From NCBI GenBank assembly GCA_963705515.1, contig CAVPJV010000008.1:558001-622000 (forward strand): a stretch of 64,000 nucleotides of DNA, given 5' to 3'. The stretch comes from Gaiellasilicea sp963705515. GTDB lineage: Bacteria > Actinomycetota > Thermoleophilia > Gaiellales > Gaiellaceae. A program made the translations under genes and the position numbers. Positions 46,328 to 55,269 of this stretch are shown here, one piece after another; the first letter of the stretch is position 1; each line of letters opens with the position of its first letter. The notes beneath the pieces are model-generated. The model was not told the DNA's origin, searched no databases, and saw nothing but the letters and a program-made list of their open reading frames with translations.

Positions 46328-46833
46328 TGCGCCGAAGCGTCTGCCTGGCGGCCGTGCTCGTGCTCGCCGCCGGCTGCGGCGGCACCAAGACGGTGACGCG
46401 GACGGTCACCGTTGACAGCTCCGCGAAGCGTGGCGTCGGTGCGCCGCTCGAGCGCGTCGAGTTCGGCTACATCAAGTCGCTCGAGCGAAAGGGCGCAGGC
46501 TACGAGCTGAAGTTCGATCCGGCGTGGTTCCTCTCCGGCGAGACCGCGAACAAGGCCGCCGCGGAGGACGGCGCCGTCGCCCCCGGCGAGCCGGTGCCGA
46601 ACGACAACTACGTCGTCGACGAGGGTCACCGGCTGCTCACCTACCGCGTCCCACCGGATGCCAGGGTGACCGTGCTCGTCGATGGCCCGGACAGCGAGCC
46701 GATCACGGTCGCGGAGCTGGCCCAGATCGTGGACGGCAACCACAAGCCGCTCTGGGAGCCGATCGAGACCGGCTTCTGGATCCGCTACCGCATCGACACG
46801 GTGCACTCGCTCGACCAGCAGTACAGGCCCTAG
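46327..46833 (+). CDS. putative lipoprotein
   Basis: The 168-residue product has a lipobox (VLVLAAGC at residues about 10-18), so it is probably anchored outside the membrane. The mature part has no recognisable domain; a G-T-K-T-V-T-R-T-V-T-V repeat follows the lipid-modified Cys. It is the last gene of the importer operon. Its TAG stop shares a CTAG with the convergent clpP stop. Confidence 0.7.
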   Translation: MRRSVCLAAVLVLAAGCGGTKTVTRTVTVDSSAKRGVGAPLERVEFGYIKSLERKGAGYELKFDPAWFLSGETANKAAAEDGAVAPGEPVPNDNYVVDEGHRLLTYRVPPDARVTVLVDGPDSEPITVAELAQIVDGNHKPLWEPIETGFWIRYRIDTVHSLDQQYRP

Positions 46834-47429
46834 GCGGCGACGACGGCCCGGGGCGCGACGATCTCGTCCACGAGCCCGTAAGCGACCGCCTCGTCCGGCG
46901 TCATGAAGCGGTCGCGGTCGATGTCCTGCATCACCTGCTCGAACGGCTGGCCGGTGTGGCGGGCAAGGATCTCTGCCATCCGCCGGGTCATCGCGAGCAC
47001 CTCCTGGGCATGGATCTCGATGTCGGCCGGCGTGCCGCGGAAGCCGGCCGAGCCCTGGTGGATCATCATCTTCGCGTTCGGGAGCGCCATCCGCTTGCCG
47101 GGGGCGCCGCCCGCGAGGATCATCGCCGCCGCCGACATACCCATGCCGACACAGATGGTCGCCACGTCCGGCTTGACGTACTGCATCGTGTCGTAGATCG
47201 CCATTCCGGCATATGCAGAGCCGCCGGGCGAGTTGACGTAGAGCGAGATGTCCTTGTCCGGATCCTCCGCTTCGAGGAAGAGCAGCTGCGCTGCGATCAC
47301 GTTCGCGATCTCGTCGTCGACCTCCCGTCCGAGGAAGACGATCCGCTCGCGCAGCAGCCGGGAGTAGATGTCGAACGAGCGCTCGTAGCGCCCGTCCGAC
47401 TCGACGACCATCGGGATCAGTGGGCTCAT
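46830..47429 (-). CDS. clpP: ATP-dependent Clp protease proteolytic subunit
   Basis: The 199-residue serine protease has Ser99 in G-M-G-M-S-A-A-A-M, His124 in MMIHQGSAGFRGTPADIEIH, and the Asp in D-R-D-R-F-M. The start is ATG 47429 with GGAAGGAG before it. It forms tetradecamers fed by ClpX or ClpC. Its promoter region is shared with an SRPBCC-ArsR pair and contains two ArsR-like operators. Confidence 0.95.
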   Translation of the reverse strand: MSPLIPMVVESDGRYERSFDIYSRLLRERIVFLGREVDDEIANVIAAQLLFLEAEDPDKDISLYVNSPGGSAYAGMAIYDTMQYVKPDVATICVGMGMSAAAMILAGGAPGKRMALPNAKMMIHQGSAGFRGTPADIEIHAQEVLAMTRRMAEILARHTGQPFEQVMQDIDRDRFMTPDEAVAYGLVDEIVAPRAVVAA

Positions 47430-47447
47430 GCCGCTCCTTCCGATAAA

Positions 47448-47491
47448 GTGCAACTGTCTGGTTGCACAGTATACGCAACCGTAGGGTTGCG
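47448..47491. promoter_or_regulatory. twin inverted-repeat operators
   Basis: Two palindromes with the same plan lie in tandem: GTGCAAC-N6-GTTGCAC (47448-47467) and CGCAAC-N6-GTTGCG (47474-47491), both GCAAC-N6-GTTGC at the core. They flank a TATACG/TATACT -10-like sequence, readable on both strands, between clpP and the SRPBCC gene. They are the likely binding sites of the ArsR regulator encoded 300 bp away. Confidence 0.75.
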
Positions 47492-47507
47492 CGATAAGGA
47501 GGCAGTC

Positions 47508-47798
47508 GTGGAGGTGACGCGGGAGGTGGTGCTCGAGGCGCCGCTCGACGAGGTCTGGGACGCCCTGACCGATCCGGCGCGGCTCGAGGAGTGGTTCTCG
47601 GAGGACGGCGAGGAGCGGGAGCTCGTGGTCGAGGAGGTCGAGACGCGCCGGCGCGTCGCCTACACGTGGGACGAGGGGCACGTCGCGATCGAGATCGAGG
47701 AGGTCGAGAGAGGCACGCGTGTCGTCGTCACCGAGACCGGCGAGCCCGGCTGGAACGCGGTCTTCTCCCTGCGGGCGATCGTCCACGCCTACGCTTGA
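47508..47798 (+). CDS. compact SRPBCC/AHSA1-like protein
   Basis: This short (96-residue) START-like domain begins R-E-V-V-L-E-A-P-L-D-E-V-W-D-A-L-T-D-P and has V-E-E-V-E-T-R-R-R-V-A-Y-T-W and a C-terminal helix. Family members are usually about 140 residues; the segment after W-F is shortened. GTG 47508 follows a perfect TAAGGAGG. Its stop overlaps the ArsR start (TTGA). Such pairs often respond to organic ligands. Confidence 0.78.
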   Translation: MEVTREVVLEAPLDEVWDALTDPARLEEWFSEDGEERELVVEEVETRRRVAYTWDEGHVAIEIEEVERGTRVVVTETGEPGWNAVFSLRAIVHAYA

Positions 47799-48103
47799 GC
47801 GACGTCTTCGACGCGCTCGGCGATCCGACGCGACGTCACATCGTCGAGTCCCTCGCCCGGCAGGAGGCGTCGGCGACGCAGCTCGCCGCCGAGTTGCCCG
47901 TGACGCGGCAGGCGGTGTCGAAGCATCTGACCGCCCTGCGGGAGGCGGGGATCGTCGACTCGCGCAAGCAGGGGCGCGAGACCCTCTACCGCGTCAACAC
48001 GGAGCCGCTCGACGCCGCTGCCGCCTGGATCGTGCGCGTCGGCGGCGAGTGGGATGCGCGACTGGCGCGGCTGCGCGGCCTCGTGGCATCGCGCCGTGAG
48101 TGA
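47795..48103 (+). CDS. ArsR family regulator
   Basis: The 102-residue winged-helix protein has D-A-L-G-D-P-T-R-R-H-I-V-E-S-L, VTRQAVSKHLTALREAGIVD and Y-R-V-N-T-E-P. There are no Cys metal-binding pairs, so it is not a metal sensor of the classic ArsR/SmtB site. TTG 47795 overlaps the SRPBCC stop. It presumably binds the twin operators upstream, controlling its own operon and perhaps clpP. Confidence 0.88.
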   Translation: MSDVFDALGDPTRRHIVESLARQEASATQLAAELPVTRQAVSKHLTALREAGIVDSRKQGRETLYRVNTEPLDAAAAWIVRVGGEWDARLARLRGLVASRRE

Positions 48104-48665
48104 CAGGCGCTTCTGCGCCGTCGACGTCGCCCCGGTTCACGCGGAGCCGGACGCGTCGAGCGAGCAGGTGACGCAGGCGCTCTTCGGCGAGCCGCTGGCC
48201 GTCGGCGCGGAGCGGGACGGCTGGGTTCAGGTGACGACTGCGTACGACTACCCCGGCTGGATCGCGACGGACGATCTCTCGGCCGAGTCGCTCGGGGAAT
48301 GGCTGGCGCCTGCCCACGACGGAGATCCGGTCGAGGAGGCGCGCGGCTACCTCGGCGCGCCGTACCTCTGGGGCGGGATGAGCGACCGCGGGATCGACTG
48401 CTCCGGACTTATCCACATGGCCTGGCGCAGGCTCGGACGGCTGGTGCCGCGCGACGCCGATCAGCAGGAGAGTGCCGGTGTGGCGGTGGCCGCGCCTGAG
48501 TACGGCGATCTCGCTGTCTACGGGCTCGAGGCGGTGACGCACATCGCCTTCTGGCTCGGCGGCGGGCGCATCCTGCACGCCGCCGGCGGCCGCGGCGTGG
48601 TCGAGGAGGACGAACCCGCATCGTTGCTGGAGATTCGCCGCGGATTCGTCCGGCTCCGTCCCTGA
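48096..48665 (+). CDS. NlpC/P60 cell-wall hydrolase with SH3-like domain
   Basis: The 189-residue protein has an N-terminal SH3b-like domain (about 1-75), then NlpC/P60 with the catalytic Cys in GIDCSGLIHMAW, His in V-T-H-I-A-F-W-L and the third residue in I-L-H-A-A-G-G. It cleaves gamma-D-glutamyl links of peptidoglycan. No signal peptide is visible at GTG 48096, so export is unexplained. The start overlaps arsR by 8 bp. Confidence 0.86.
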   Translation: MSDRRFCAVDVAPVHAEPDASSEQVTQALFGEPLAVGAERDGWVQVTTAYDYPGWIATDDLSAESLGEWLAPAHDGDPVEEARGYLGAPYLWGGMSDRGIDCSGLIHMAWRRLGRLVPRDADQQESAGVAVAAPEYGDLAVYGLEAVTHIAFWLGGGRILHAAGGRGVVEEDEPASLLEIRRGFVRLRP

Positions 48666-48721
48666 GCCGGTTTACCTCTTTCGAGCTAAAGCAGGCCCTC
48701 CTTCGAGCCGATGTACGGCAC

Positions 48722-49051
48722 GTGGACGCTGCTGAGCGCGAAGAGATCATGAGTCGCTACCTGGACCACAGCCGCCGTTTCGAGGCGGCCGCGGCCCGGC
48801 GGTCGAACGGCAACGCCGAGGTGATCCCGTTCACTCCGCCGATGCGGGAGCTGGAGCAGGAGCCGACGATGCGTGAGATCGAGGTGCTGCAGCTCGTGGC
48901 CGACGGTCTCGTCAACCGCGAGATCGGCCAGCGGCTCTTCCTCTCGGAGGAGACGGTCAAGTCGCACGTCCGCCACCTGCTCGCCAAGCTGCAGGCCCGG
49001 AGCCGGGCCCACGCCGTCGCCGTCGGCTACCGCCGCGGCCTGATCGGCTAG
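48722..49051 (+). CDS. small LuxR-type HTH protein
   Basis: The 109-residue product has a LuxR HTH from about residue 50 (EIEVLQLVADGLVNREIGQR, S-E-E-T-V-K-S-H-V-R-H-L-L-A-K-L) and no receiver or sensor domain. GTG 48722 is taken here; ATG 48749 is an alternative with GCGAAGAG before it. A terminator follows. It might act as a constitutive or dimer-controlled regulator. Confidence 0.82.
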   Translation: MDAAEREEIMSRYLDHSRRFEAAAARRSNGNAEVIPFTPPMRELEQEPTMREIEVLQLVADGLVNREIGQRLFLSEETVKSHVRHLLAKLQARSRAHAVAVGYRRGLIG

Positions 49052-49082
49052 AGCAGCCTCACAAGAACCTTTGGATCAAAGA

Positions 49083-49108
49083 AGAGCCGCGCCTCTCGGC
49101 GCGGCTCT
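49083..49108 (+). terminator. terminator after the LuxR gene
   Basis: The perfect 11-bp stem AGAGCCGCGCC / GGCGCGGCTCT has a TCTC loop and ends 57 bp after the stop. Confidence 0.85.
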
Positions 49109-49339
49109 GAAGATCTGATGAGCTGAGGTCTTTTCCTCAGTTCCCACACCCTGTGGAGAACCACCCAAACGAGGGATGTCTCCTAGTGCAGAGAAGGAGA
49201 GGATTCGTCGGCTTTACCAAGCCTTTTGCCTGACCCGAAATGGCGGCGCGGGCCACAAGGCGAAGAACAGACTGACGCATGGGGTTGACTCCTGTTCGAG
49301 GAACTAACGGCTCGACCAGCATAACCCTTCTGGGGGACA
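49109..49339. other. leader of the HD-GYP gene, composition shift
   Basis: This 231-bp gap holds no ORF or RNA gene that I can support. From here on the sequence is visibly richer in A and T than before. A TTGACT (49284-49289) could be a -35 box, but no good -10 lies 16-18 bp away. Confidence 0.4.
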
Positions 49340-50749
49340 TTGCAAGAAATGCCAGAAAATTCAGTTGCGGTGCTGAGCCGCCCTGCGCGGCAGGATCCCT
49401 CGCCTCGCGCGGTGTGGATCTACGCCGGAGTCCTCGCGAGCCTAGCTGTGGGTATTGCTGCGGCCTTGATCATCGACTCAGTATCGATGGGGCCACCCCT
49501 CGTGGTTCTAGGGCTTGCCGTTGCGGCGGCATTCGCCGAGCGCGGGAGCGTGAAACTGAGTTCAACTGTGGACGAGTCGATCTCGGCTCTGCCAATGCTG
49601 TTCGCAGCGGTTCTTTTCGGTCCGCTGGCCGCAATGATCGTTGCGGCTGCCTCCATGCTCGGCGACTTCACGAGGCCGTACCTGCGCTGGGGCATCTATA
49701 CGAGTAGCCGAGCGATTACGGCGGCCGTCGTCGGTGCAGTTGCTCTTGCGGTGAGCGGAACCATCGAGAATCGCTCTGTCGCGATTGCTGTCAGCACGAT
49801 CGTCGCGGCTGTAGTCGCTCAGGCACTGGACGGCTTCTTTGCGTCGATGACGGTCTATCTACGTCGGCGTGGAGGTGCCGTTGAGACAGCGCGTCTGCTT
49901 CTCCCGGTGGCAGCAGCTGCAATCCCGCTCTACGCACCACTAGTAGCTCTTCTCGCGATTGGGTACGACCAGCTGTCTGCATGGGCGACCATGCTCTTTT
50001 TTGTGCCGGCGTTGGCCGCTCAACGCCTCTACACCCTCTACCAGGAGCAGCGTCAGCTAACAGACAACCTCACTGACGCGAACGAGCAACTCGAGCGCGC
50101 AAATCTCTCATTCGCGGCGGCACTCGTCGCAACACTTGACGCACGCGATCAGTACACGGCGGGCCACTCAGCCGCAGTTGCGATCTATTCACGTGACATC
50201 GCCCAGCGCATGGGTCTCGACGAGGGCGAACAGCAGAAAGCCCACCTGGCGGGACTTGTTCATGACATTGGGAAGATCGGTCTGCCTCCTGGCCTGCTCG
50301 AGAAGGCCGGCCCTCTGACGCTCGACGAGCGACGGGCGATGCAGAAGCATTCCGAGATTGGCGAGCGAATTCTGGTCAACGTCGATACCTACAGCGAAAT
50401 TGCGTACATCGTGCGCCACCATCACGAGCGTGTCGACGGGAACGGCTACCCGGATGGCCTTACCGAGCCCGAGACCCCCGTTCTGTCCCGAATCATCGCC
50501 GTTGCTGATGCTTATAACGCGATGACCTCTGATCGACCTTACCGTGAGGCCATGCCTAGCCGCGTGGCGCGGATGCGTCTTGCACAAGCAGTAGGGACAC
50601 AGTTCGACACGTCGGTGGTAGCGGCGTTCGAAGCAATTCTCGCGACGGCTGACGAGGACTACCGCCTCGGTCTGAGTGCCGACTTCAACTCCGGCGTGAC
50701 TGCCCGTGACCACCAGGCGGAGCGCTCACCCGCCGTTGTCGTCGCCTAG
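49340..50749 (+). CDS. HD-GYP domain membrane protein
   Basis: This protein of about 469 residues has an N-terminal membrane module of roughly eight segments (MASE-like) and a short coiled coil (about 235-255). The HD-GYP domain has A-G-H-S-A-A-V-A, L-V-H-D-I-G-K-I-G-L-P, HHHERVDGNGYPDG and a final D-A-Y-N-A-M-T-S-D-R-P-Y. HD-GYP enzymes hydrolyse cyclic di-GMP or related dinucleotides; the G-Y-P triad is intact. The start is TTG 49340 or ATG 49349. It converges on a LuxR regulator with both stops in one CTAG. Confidence 0.88.
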   Translation: MQEMPENSVAVLSRPARQDPSPRAVWIYAGVLASLAVGIAAALIIDSVSMGPPLVVLGLAVAAAFAERGSVKLSSTVDESISALPMLFAAVLFGPLAAMIVAAASMLGDFTRPYLRWGIYTSSRAITAAVVGAVALAVSGTIENRSVAIAVSTIVAAVVAQALDGFFASMTVYLRRRGGAVETARLLLPVAAAAIPLYAPLVALLAIGYDQLSAWATMLFFVPALAAQRLYTLYQEQRQLTDNLTDANEQLERANLSFAAALVATLDARDQYTAGHSAAVAIYSRDIAQRMGLDEGEQQKAHLAGLVHDIGKIGLPPGLLEKAGPLTLDERRAMQKHSEIGERILVNVDTYSEIAYIVRHHHERVDGNGYPDGLTEPETPVLSRIIAVADAYNAMTSDRPYREAMPSRVARMRLAQAVGTQFDTSVVAAFEAILATADEDYRLGLSADFNSGVTARDHQAERSPAVVVA

Positions 50750-53268
50750 TCACGGTTGAGCTGAGCGGCTCGAAGAGCGGCTTCTGTTCGAGACCGAACT
50801 CCAAGCTTTTCGAAGATGTGACGCACGTGAACCTTGACGGTGACCGGACTGATGAAGAGCGTCCTTCCTATCGCGGCATTGGAGAGGCCTTGGGCGACAA
50901 GTGCCAGCACCTCCTTCTCGCGCGGAGACAACGACAAGACCGAGTTGTTCCCGGGCTGGATACCCGCTGAAGCGGCTAGCTGCGCGTCTTCGGCGCGGCG
51001 GAGCACGAGCATGAGCGGGTCGTGCAGTTCGCGTCGCTCAAGGAGACAAACAATCAATTGGGGGCACCCGCGGTAGGCGCACACAAATGATTCGATCATT
51101 CCGGTCCCCACAGCGCGTTCAAGAGCCGCCGCGGCGTGCTCAAGAGCCGCATCGTGCTGACGGTTGGTCAGAGCCGCTACGGCCAGTGCGCATCGCGCGT
51201 TAATAGATGTCTCCACTCCAAGTGAGGCTTCGAGGCTGCTTTCGGCTAGCTCGCCTGCATGCTGCAGGTGCCCAGCAGCCGCGAGCGCGAGAGCCTTAAC
51301 TCCTAGTAGTTCCCCGCGCAGAGAGCGCGTCACGTTCGACATGTCTACGTCCGATTGAACGACCGCTTCTTCGAAGAGCCCCTGAGCGATCAGCGCCCGT
51401 CCACGGATCGCCGTCACCATCTGAAGCGCAGCAAGGTCGCCGGTGCTTCGAGCGTGAGCTTCGGCTGCCGCAAGTTGGGATGCGCAGCCGTCGTAGTTCC
51501 GGCGACCCGTCGCCACCATGGCGTGAAGCAACAGTGCGTACGGAACGACAAAGTCAAGCCGGCAACGTTCCACATCCTGCAGCTGCTCATCCGTGAGCGC
51601 CGTTGCCTCGTCCCAGTGCGCAGTGGATGCAAGCGCGTACCCGAAGATGCTCCTGAACGACGTTCGGGCGACAGGGTCGCGCACGAATCGCAATAGCTGC
51701 GATGCGGACCGACCCCGATGGAGATCTACGGGCCGACTGAAGCGAGTCTCATATGCCAAGCAGCGATCCGCGATGGCAACTTCCGCGGCTGGGTCAAGCG
51801 GCCGTGCCGGCCTTAGCGAGTTGAGCAGATCCTCGGCGAGGGGGTCTTCAAGTTCGATGGCAGCCACAAGGGCACCAAGTGTTGCCCGCCACCTCAGCGT
51901 CTCGTCGCCCGCGAGCGACTGAGCGCTTTCGAAGTAGCCGCGTGCCTGCGCTTCACGTGACGCGATGTGGGCAGCACGCCCAGCAACGAATGCGGCTCGG
52001 GCCGAGAGGTCCGAACTCGAGTTGAGATCGTTGGCAGCGTGCGCCGCCAGGGCCTCGGCTTCGTAGAAGCGACCTTCGCGAAACGCAAGTTCCGCCGAAG
52101 CTAGGAGGAGGGCCGGATGTGTAACTATCGAGTCGCCCAGCCAGCTTCTTAGCGTCGCACTACGTCCGGTTGCAAGTAGGTCATCCATCGCCGCGTCCAC
52201 GAGGCGTGGCAAATCCTCGGGCCTTTCGAACTCTGCGATCAGGCCGTGAGCCTCGTCCCAAAGACGGTGATTGATCAGCGTCGCGACTGCGTCGCCGACG
52301 ACGGCACCCAAACCCTGCGCCTGCTCTTCGCGCAGCTTCATCTGAAGAAACTGTCTGGCGAGAGGGTGCACCTCGATCTCGCCGTCAACCTGCTCGGCAA
52401 GAAACCCGCTGCCGAGTCCCAAGGCAATCGCTCGGTGCGCCCCATCCGCCCCTAGCTTGGCGAGCGCGAACCGGCGTCCTTCGCGGTCGTACAGCGATAG
52501 TTCACACAGCGTCTTTCGGGTCCGCCGATCCAAACGGCCGTAGATCTCGTCGGCAAAGAAGCCGTACAACTGCGGTTCAGCTAGGAGACCGTGCGGCCGC
52601 GTCTCGGAGACAGCGGCGAACGTGAGGACGGCTGGCCACCCACGAGTCGCGTTGATGACGTCGGATGCCGACGCGCGGGTATCGCCGAGCATGTCGGCCG
52701 CCTCCTCGTCTCTCATCGCGAGCGCGGCACGATTGACCTCGAAGATTTCGCCGTACAGCATTCGTCGCGACGACGCCCACCGTGGACGCTGTCGAGACAC
52801 GATCAATGCATTGAGCGGAGCGTCCTTGAGCAGGTGTTCGATCAGCGTCTCGGCCGTGACCGAGCGTGTGGCTTCGTGGTAGTCGTCCAACACGAGCCAG
52901 TGATCTCGCGGCCACCCGGACAGATCGCGGGCAAGCATGGCCTCTAGAGTCCGAACCTCGTCCTCCGGTCGGCTGGTCACGGAGAGTCGTTCCATTAGCG
53001 CGTCTCCAGCCCCGGGAACCACTTGTGACACCGCATCTCTGAGACCCGCCGCCAGGGCGGCGACGTCCACCGATGCGGGCGTCGCCGTATACCAGACCGC
53101 CTGCTTGTCGGCGAGCCACTGGCGGGCGAGCGTCGTCTTCCCGTAGCCGGCGGGGGCGACGAGCATCTTGATCCTCCCCTGGCTCTCGTCGAGCAGCCGC
53201 GTCAAGCGGGGGCGCTCGATGATTCTGCGGCGCCTCGTCTCCGGCTCGGTTGCAGTGCCCTCGCCCAT
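50746..53268 (-). CDS. MalT-like LuxR family ATPase regulator (LAL type)
   Basis: The 840-residue regulator has an N-terminal STAND NTPase (P-loop VAPAGYGKTTLARQWL, then W-L-V-L-D-D-Y-H) and a long helical TPR-like middle. The C-terminal LuxR HTH has LSPREKEVLALVAQGLSNAA and S-P-V-T-V-K-V-H-V-R-H-I-F-E-K-L. ATG 53268 is chosen because the NTPase begins soon after. LAL regulators use an inducer-bound TPR domain to activate transcription. Base composition matches the HD-GYP gene next to it, suggesting they arrived or evolved together. Confidence 0.9.
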   Translation of the reverse strand: MGEGTATEPETRRRRIIERPRLTRLLDESQGRIKMLVAPAGYGKTTLARQWLADKQAVWYTATPASVDVAALAAGLRDAVSQVVPGAGDALMERLSVTSRPEDEVRTLEAMLARDLSGWPRDHWLVLDDYHEATRSVTAETLIEHLLKDAPLNALIVSRQRPRWASSRRMLYGEIFEVNRAALAMRDEEAADMLGDTRASASDVINATRGWPAVLTFAAVSETRPHGLLAEPQLYGFFADEIYGRLDRRTRKTLCELSLYDREGRRFALAKLGADGAHRAIALGLGSGFLAEQVDGEIEVHPLARQFLQMKLREEQAQGLGAVVGDAVATLINHRLWDEAHGLIAEFERPEDLPRLVDAAMDDLLATGRSATLRSWLGDSIVTHPALLLASAELAFREGRFYEAEALAAHAANDLNSSSDLSARAAFVAGRAAHIASREAQARGYFESAQSLAGDETLRWRATLGALVAAIELEDPLAEDLLNSLRPARPLDPAAEVAIADRCLAYETRFSRPVDLHRGRSASQLLRFVRDPVARTSFRSIFGYALASTAHWDEATALTDEQLQDVERCRLDFVVPYALLLHAMVATGRRNYDGCASQLAAAEAHARSTGDLAALQMVTAIRGRALIAQGLFEEAVVQSDVDMSNVTRSLRGELLGVKALALAAAGHLQHAGELAESSLEASLGVETSINARCALAVAALTNRQHDAALEHAAAALERAVGTGMIESFVCAYRGCPQLIVCLLERRELHDPLMLVLRRAEDAQLAASAGIQPGNNSVLSLSPREKEVLALVAQGLSNAAIGRTLFISPVTVKVHVRHIFEKLGVRSRTEAALRAAQLNRD

Positions 53269-53331
53269 CGTCTCGTCACGGGTGCCACAAAGCCCGCTCG
53301 GAATGTATCGCGCTTGGGGCGCCGTGAATAG

Positions 53332-53366
53332 GCGCGCCCGCGACCCCACGGGAGTCGCGGGCGCGC
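53332..53366 (-). terminator. terminator of the small LuxR gene
   Basis: The perfect 13-bp stem GCGCGCCCGCGAC / GTCGCGGGCGCGC with a 9-nt loop lies just after the minus-strand stop at 53372. Confidence 0.85.
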
Positions 53367-53371
53367 TGCCG

Positions 53372-53632
53372 TCAGCTCCCCGACCCGCAGGGGTCGAGGC
53401 CCTGTGCGAGAGGGTCGTCGCCGGTGAGGCTCCGGTACGCGATCGGCAGCTGGCGCCGGCGGCGGACGCCGAGCTTCTGCCGAAGGACGTCACAGTGCGC
53501 CTTCACCGTCCTGGGGGAGATGCCGAGCCGTTCCGAGACCTCGTCGTTGGAACAGCCGGCAGCGATGAGGACGATCACGTCGCGCTGTCTGGGCGTGATC
53601 GACGGCACCCTCTCGACCGTTGAATTCGCCAT
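53372..53632 (-). CDS. small LuxR-type HTH protein
   Basis: The 86-residue protein is almost entirely a LuxR HTH (ITPRQRDVIVLIAAGCSNDE, S-P-R-T-V-K-A-H-C-D-V-L-R-Q-K-L). It has no sensor domain. The start is ATG 53632. It stands alone, followed by a strong terminator. Confidence 0.82.
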   Translation of the reverse strand: MANSTVERVPSITPRQRDVIVLIAAGCSNDEVSERLGISPRTVKAHCDVLRQKLGVRRRRQLPIAYRSLTGDDPLAQGLDPCGSGS

Positions 53633-53699
53633 GGCACGAGGCTACGGCCAACGCTGCGAAAGCACCATCGCCCGCCAGGTGTACCCCGGGGCGTACTTC

Positions 53700-54320
53700 T
53701 CAGCGGTCGGTCGCCGACGCGACAAATGTGCGCAGGACCGGGACGAATCCGGGGTCGATAGTGTGTGGGAGCGGCGCCTCGTGGTAGGTCACGTCGGCTC
53801 CTGCGTCCGTGAGCGTGTCGCGCGCGGCGCGACTCCAGGAGACGTCGATGACGGGGTCGAGCGTTCCGTGGGCGATCGCAACCGGGTACCCACCGAGACC
53901 GGTCAGGTCGAGCTCGAGACCCTCGACCTCGGGCATGAACCCGGAGAGCGGCAGCAGCGCGGCCGGCCGGCCTGCGGCGCCGCGCGCGAACGCGAGTGCG
54001 TAGCTCATCACCGCTCCCTGTGAGAAGCCGCCGAGCACGATCGGCTCCTGGAGGCCGTCGAGGAATGCGGACAGCGTCTCGAAGCTCGGCCAGAACGTCT
54101 CCGGCTCGGGTGTCGGGATGCCCCCGAGCCGATACCAGTGCCGGCCGCCCGGCGGCAGCGCCAGCGGCCCGCCCGGGGTGAGCCCGCGCAGCCGCCGCTC
54201 CGGGTCGATCGCGTCGAGCAGCGGGTAGAGGTCGTGCTCGTCGGCGCCGCGCCCGTGGATCAGCACGAGCGTCCCGGCCGGCTCGCCCTCGGCCGGGCGC
54301 TCGAGGGCGTCCAGCGTCAT
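53700..54320 (-). CDS. phospholipase/carboxylesterase-type hydrolase
   Basis: This 206-residue alpha/beta hydrolase has the oxyanion region V-L-I-H-G-R-G-A-D-E, nucleophile elbow G-G-F-S-Q-G-A-V-M, catalytic Asp in H-G-T-L-D-P-V-I-D and His in P-L-P-H-T-I-D. It is similar to YtpA/PhcS-like esterases. ATG 54320 overlaps the stop of the dioxygenase gene (ATGA); in Actinobacteria and Bacillus-type MhqDO systems an esterase of this family sits next to a ring-cleaving dioxygenase, as here. Confidence 0.9.
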   Translation of the reverse strand: MTLDALERPAEGEPAGTLVLIHGRGADEHDLYPLLDAIDPERRLRGLTPGGPLALPPGGRHWYRLGGIPTPEPETFWPSFETLSAFLDGLQEPIVLGGFSQGAVMSYALAFARGAAGRPAALLPLSGFMPEVEGLELDLTGLGGYPVAIAHGTLDPVIDVSWSRAARDTLTDAGADVTYHEAPLPHTIDPGFVPVLRTFVASATDR

Positions 54321-55232
54321 CCGCGCGGGTTCGGCAGCGGTGTGAGCCGTGGCTCGATCTGCTCGCGCAGGTGCTCGAAGTCGGGCGGGAGCGAGAGCCG
54401 CTCGCCGAGATGCTCGGGGTCCTCGTCGGTCGCGAAGCCGGGACCGAGTGTGGCGAGCTCGAAGAGGACGCCGTTCGGCTCGCGGAAGTAGATCGACTTG
54501 AAGTAGAAGCGGTCGATCACCGGCGTCGGCCGCTGACCCGCCTCCGCGACGCGCTGCTGCCAGGCGTCGTGCTCCTCGATCGTCGTCGCCCAGGCGACGT
54601 GGTGGACGGTGCCGGCGCCGGGAATGCCGCGGCCCTCGGGGGCGGCGTCGTAGGCGTACCAGCCGCCGCGCTTGTCGCCGCGCGCCTCCCACGCGTAGTC
54701 GTCACCCTGCCGCTGGAAGCCGAGCGTGTCCTCGAGCAGCGCCGTGCTGCGCTCGGGATCGATCGCGTAGGCGCGAACGCCGTCGAAGCCCTGCAGCGCG
54801 TGCTCCTCCGGGATCTCGGGGCTCTTCGCCACGAAGCGACTCGTCGGTCGTCTCGACCACGCGCAGCTCGTGGCGCACGCCTTCGGGATCCTCGAAGACG
54901 AGGCTGTCGCCGGAGCGCGTCACGCTCGCCGCCTCGCCCTCCAGGCGCTGCTCCCAGAAGTCGAGCGCCGCGGGGGAGCCGACCCGCCAGACGATCGTGT
55001 GGATCATCCCCGGGCCGGCCTTGCCGCGCGCCGCGCCCGGGTACTCGAAGAAGGTGATGTCCGCCCCGGCACTGCCCTTCTCGTCGGCGTAGAAGAGGTG
55101 GTAGACGGTCGGGTCGTCCTGGTTGACCGTCTTCTTGACGAGCCGCAATCCCAGCACGCGGGTGTAGAAGTCGACGTTGCGCGGCGCGTCTCCGGTGATC
55201 AGCGTGATGTGGTGAACGCCTTCGAGCTTCAT
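54317..55232 (-). pseudogene. ring-cleaving dioxygenase (VOC family, MhqO-like), frameshifted
   Basis: Two VOC/glyoxalase repeats make one protein of about 304 residues. The first (G-V-H-H-I-T-L-I-T-G-D-A) carries a His ligand and T-F-F-E-Y. The second (G-F-D-G-V-R-A-Y-A, H-H-V-A-W-A, F-E-L-A-T-L-G-P-G-F) follows in another frame. They join near 54831-54834, where T-D-E-S-L should continue as V-A-K-S-P-E-I-P. Removal of one base restores the gene. It shares an operon with the esterase and likely detoxifies hydroquinones or related aromatics. Confidence 0.82.
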
Positions 55233-55269
55233 CGATGCATTGTGCAGCCGCGCGTAGACTCGTGCGGAG

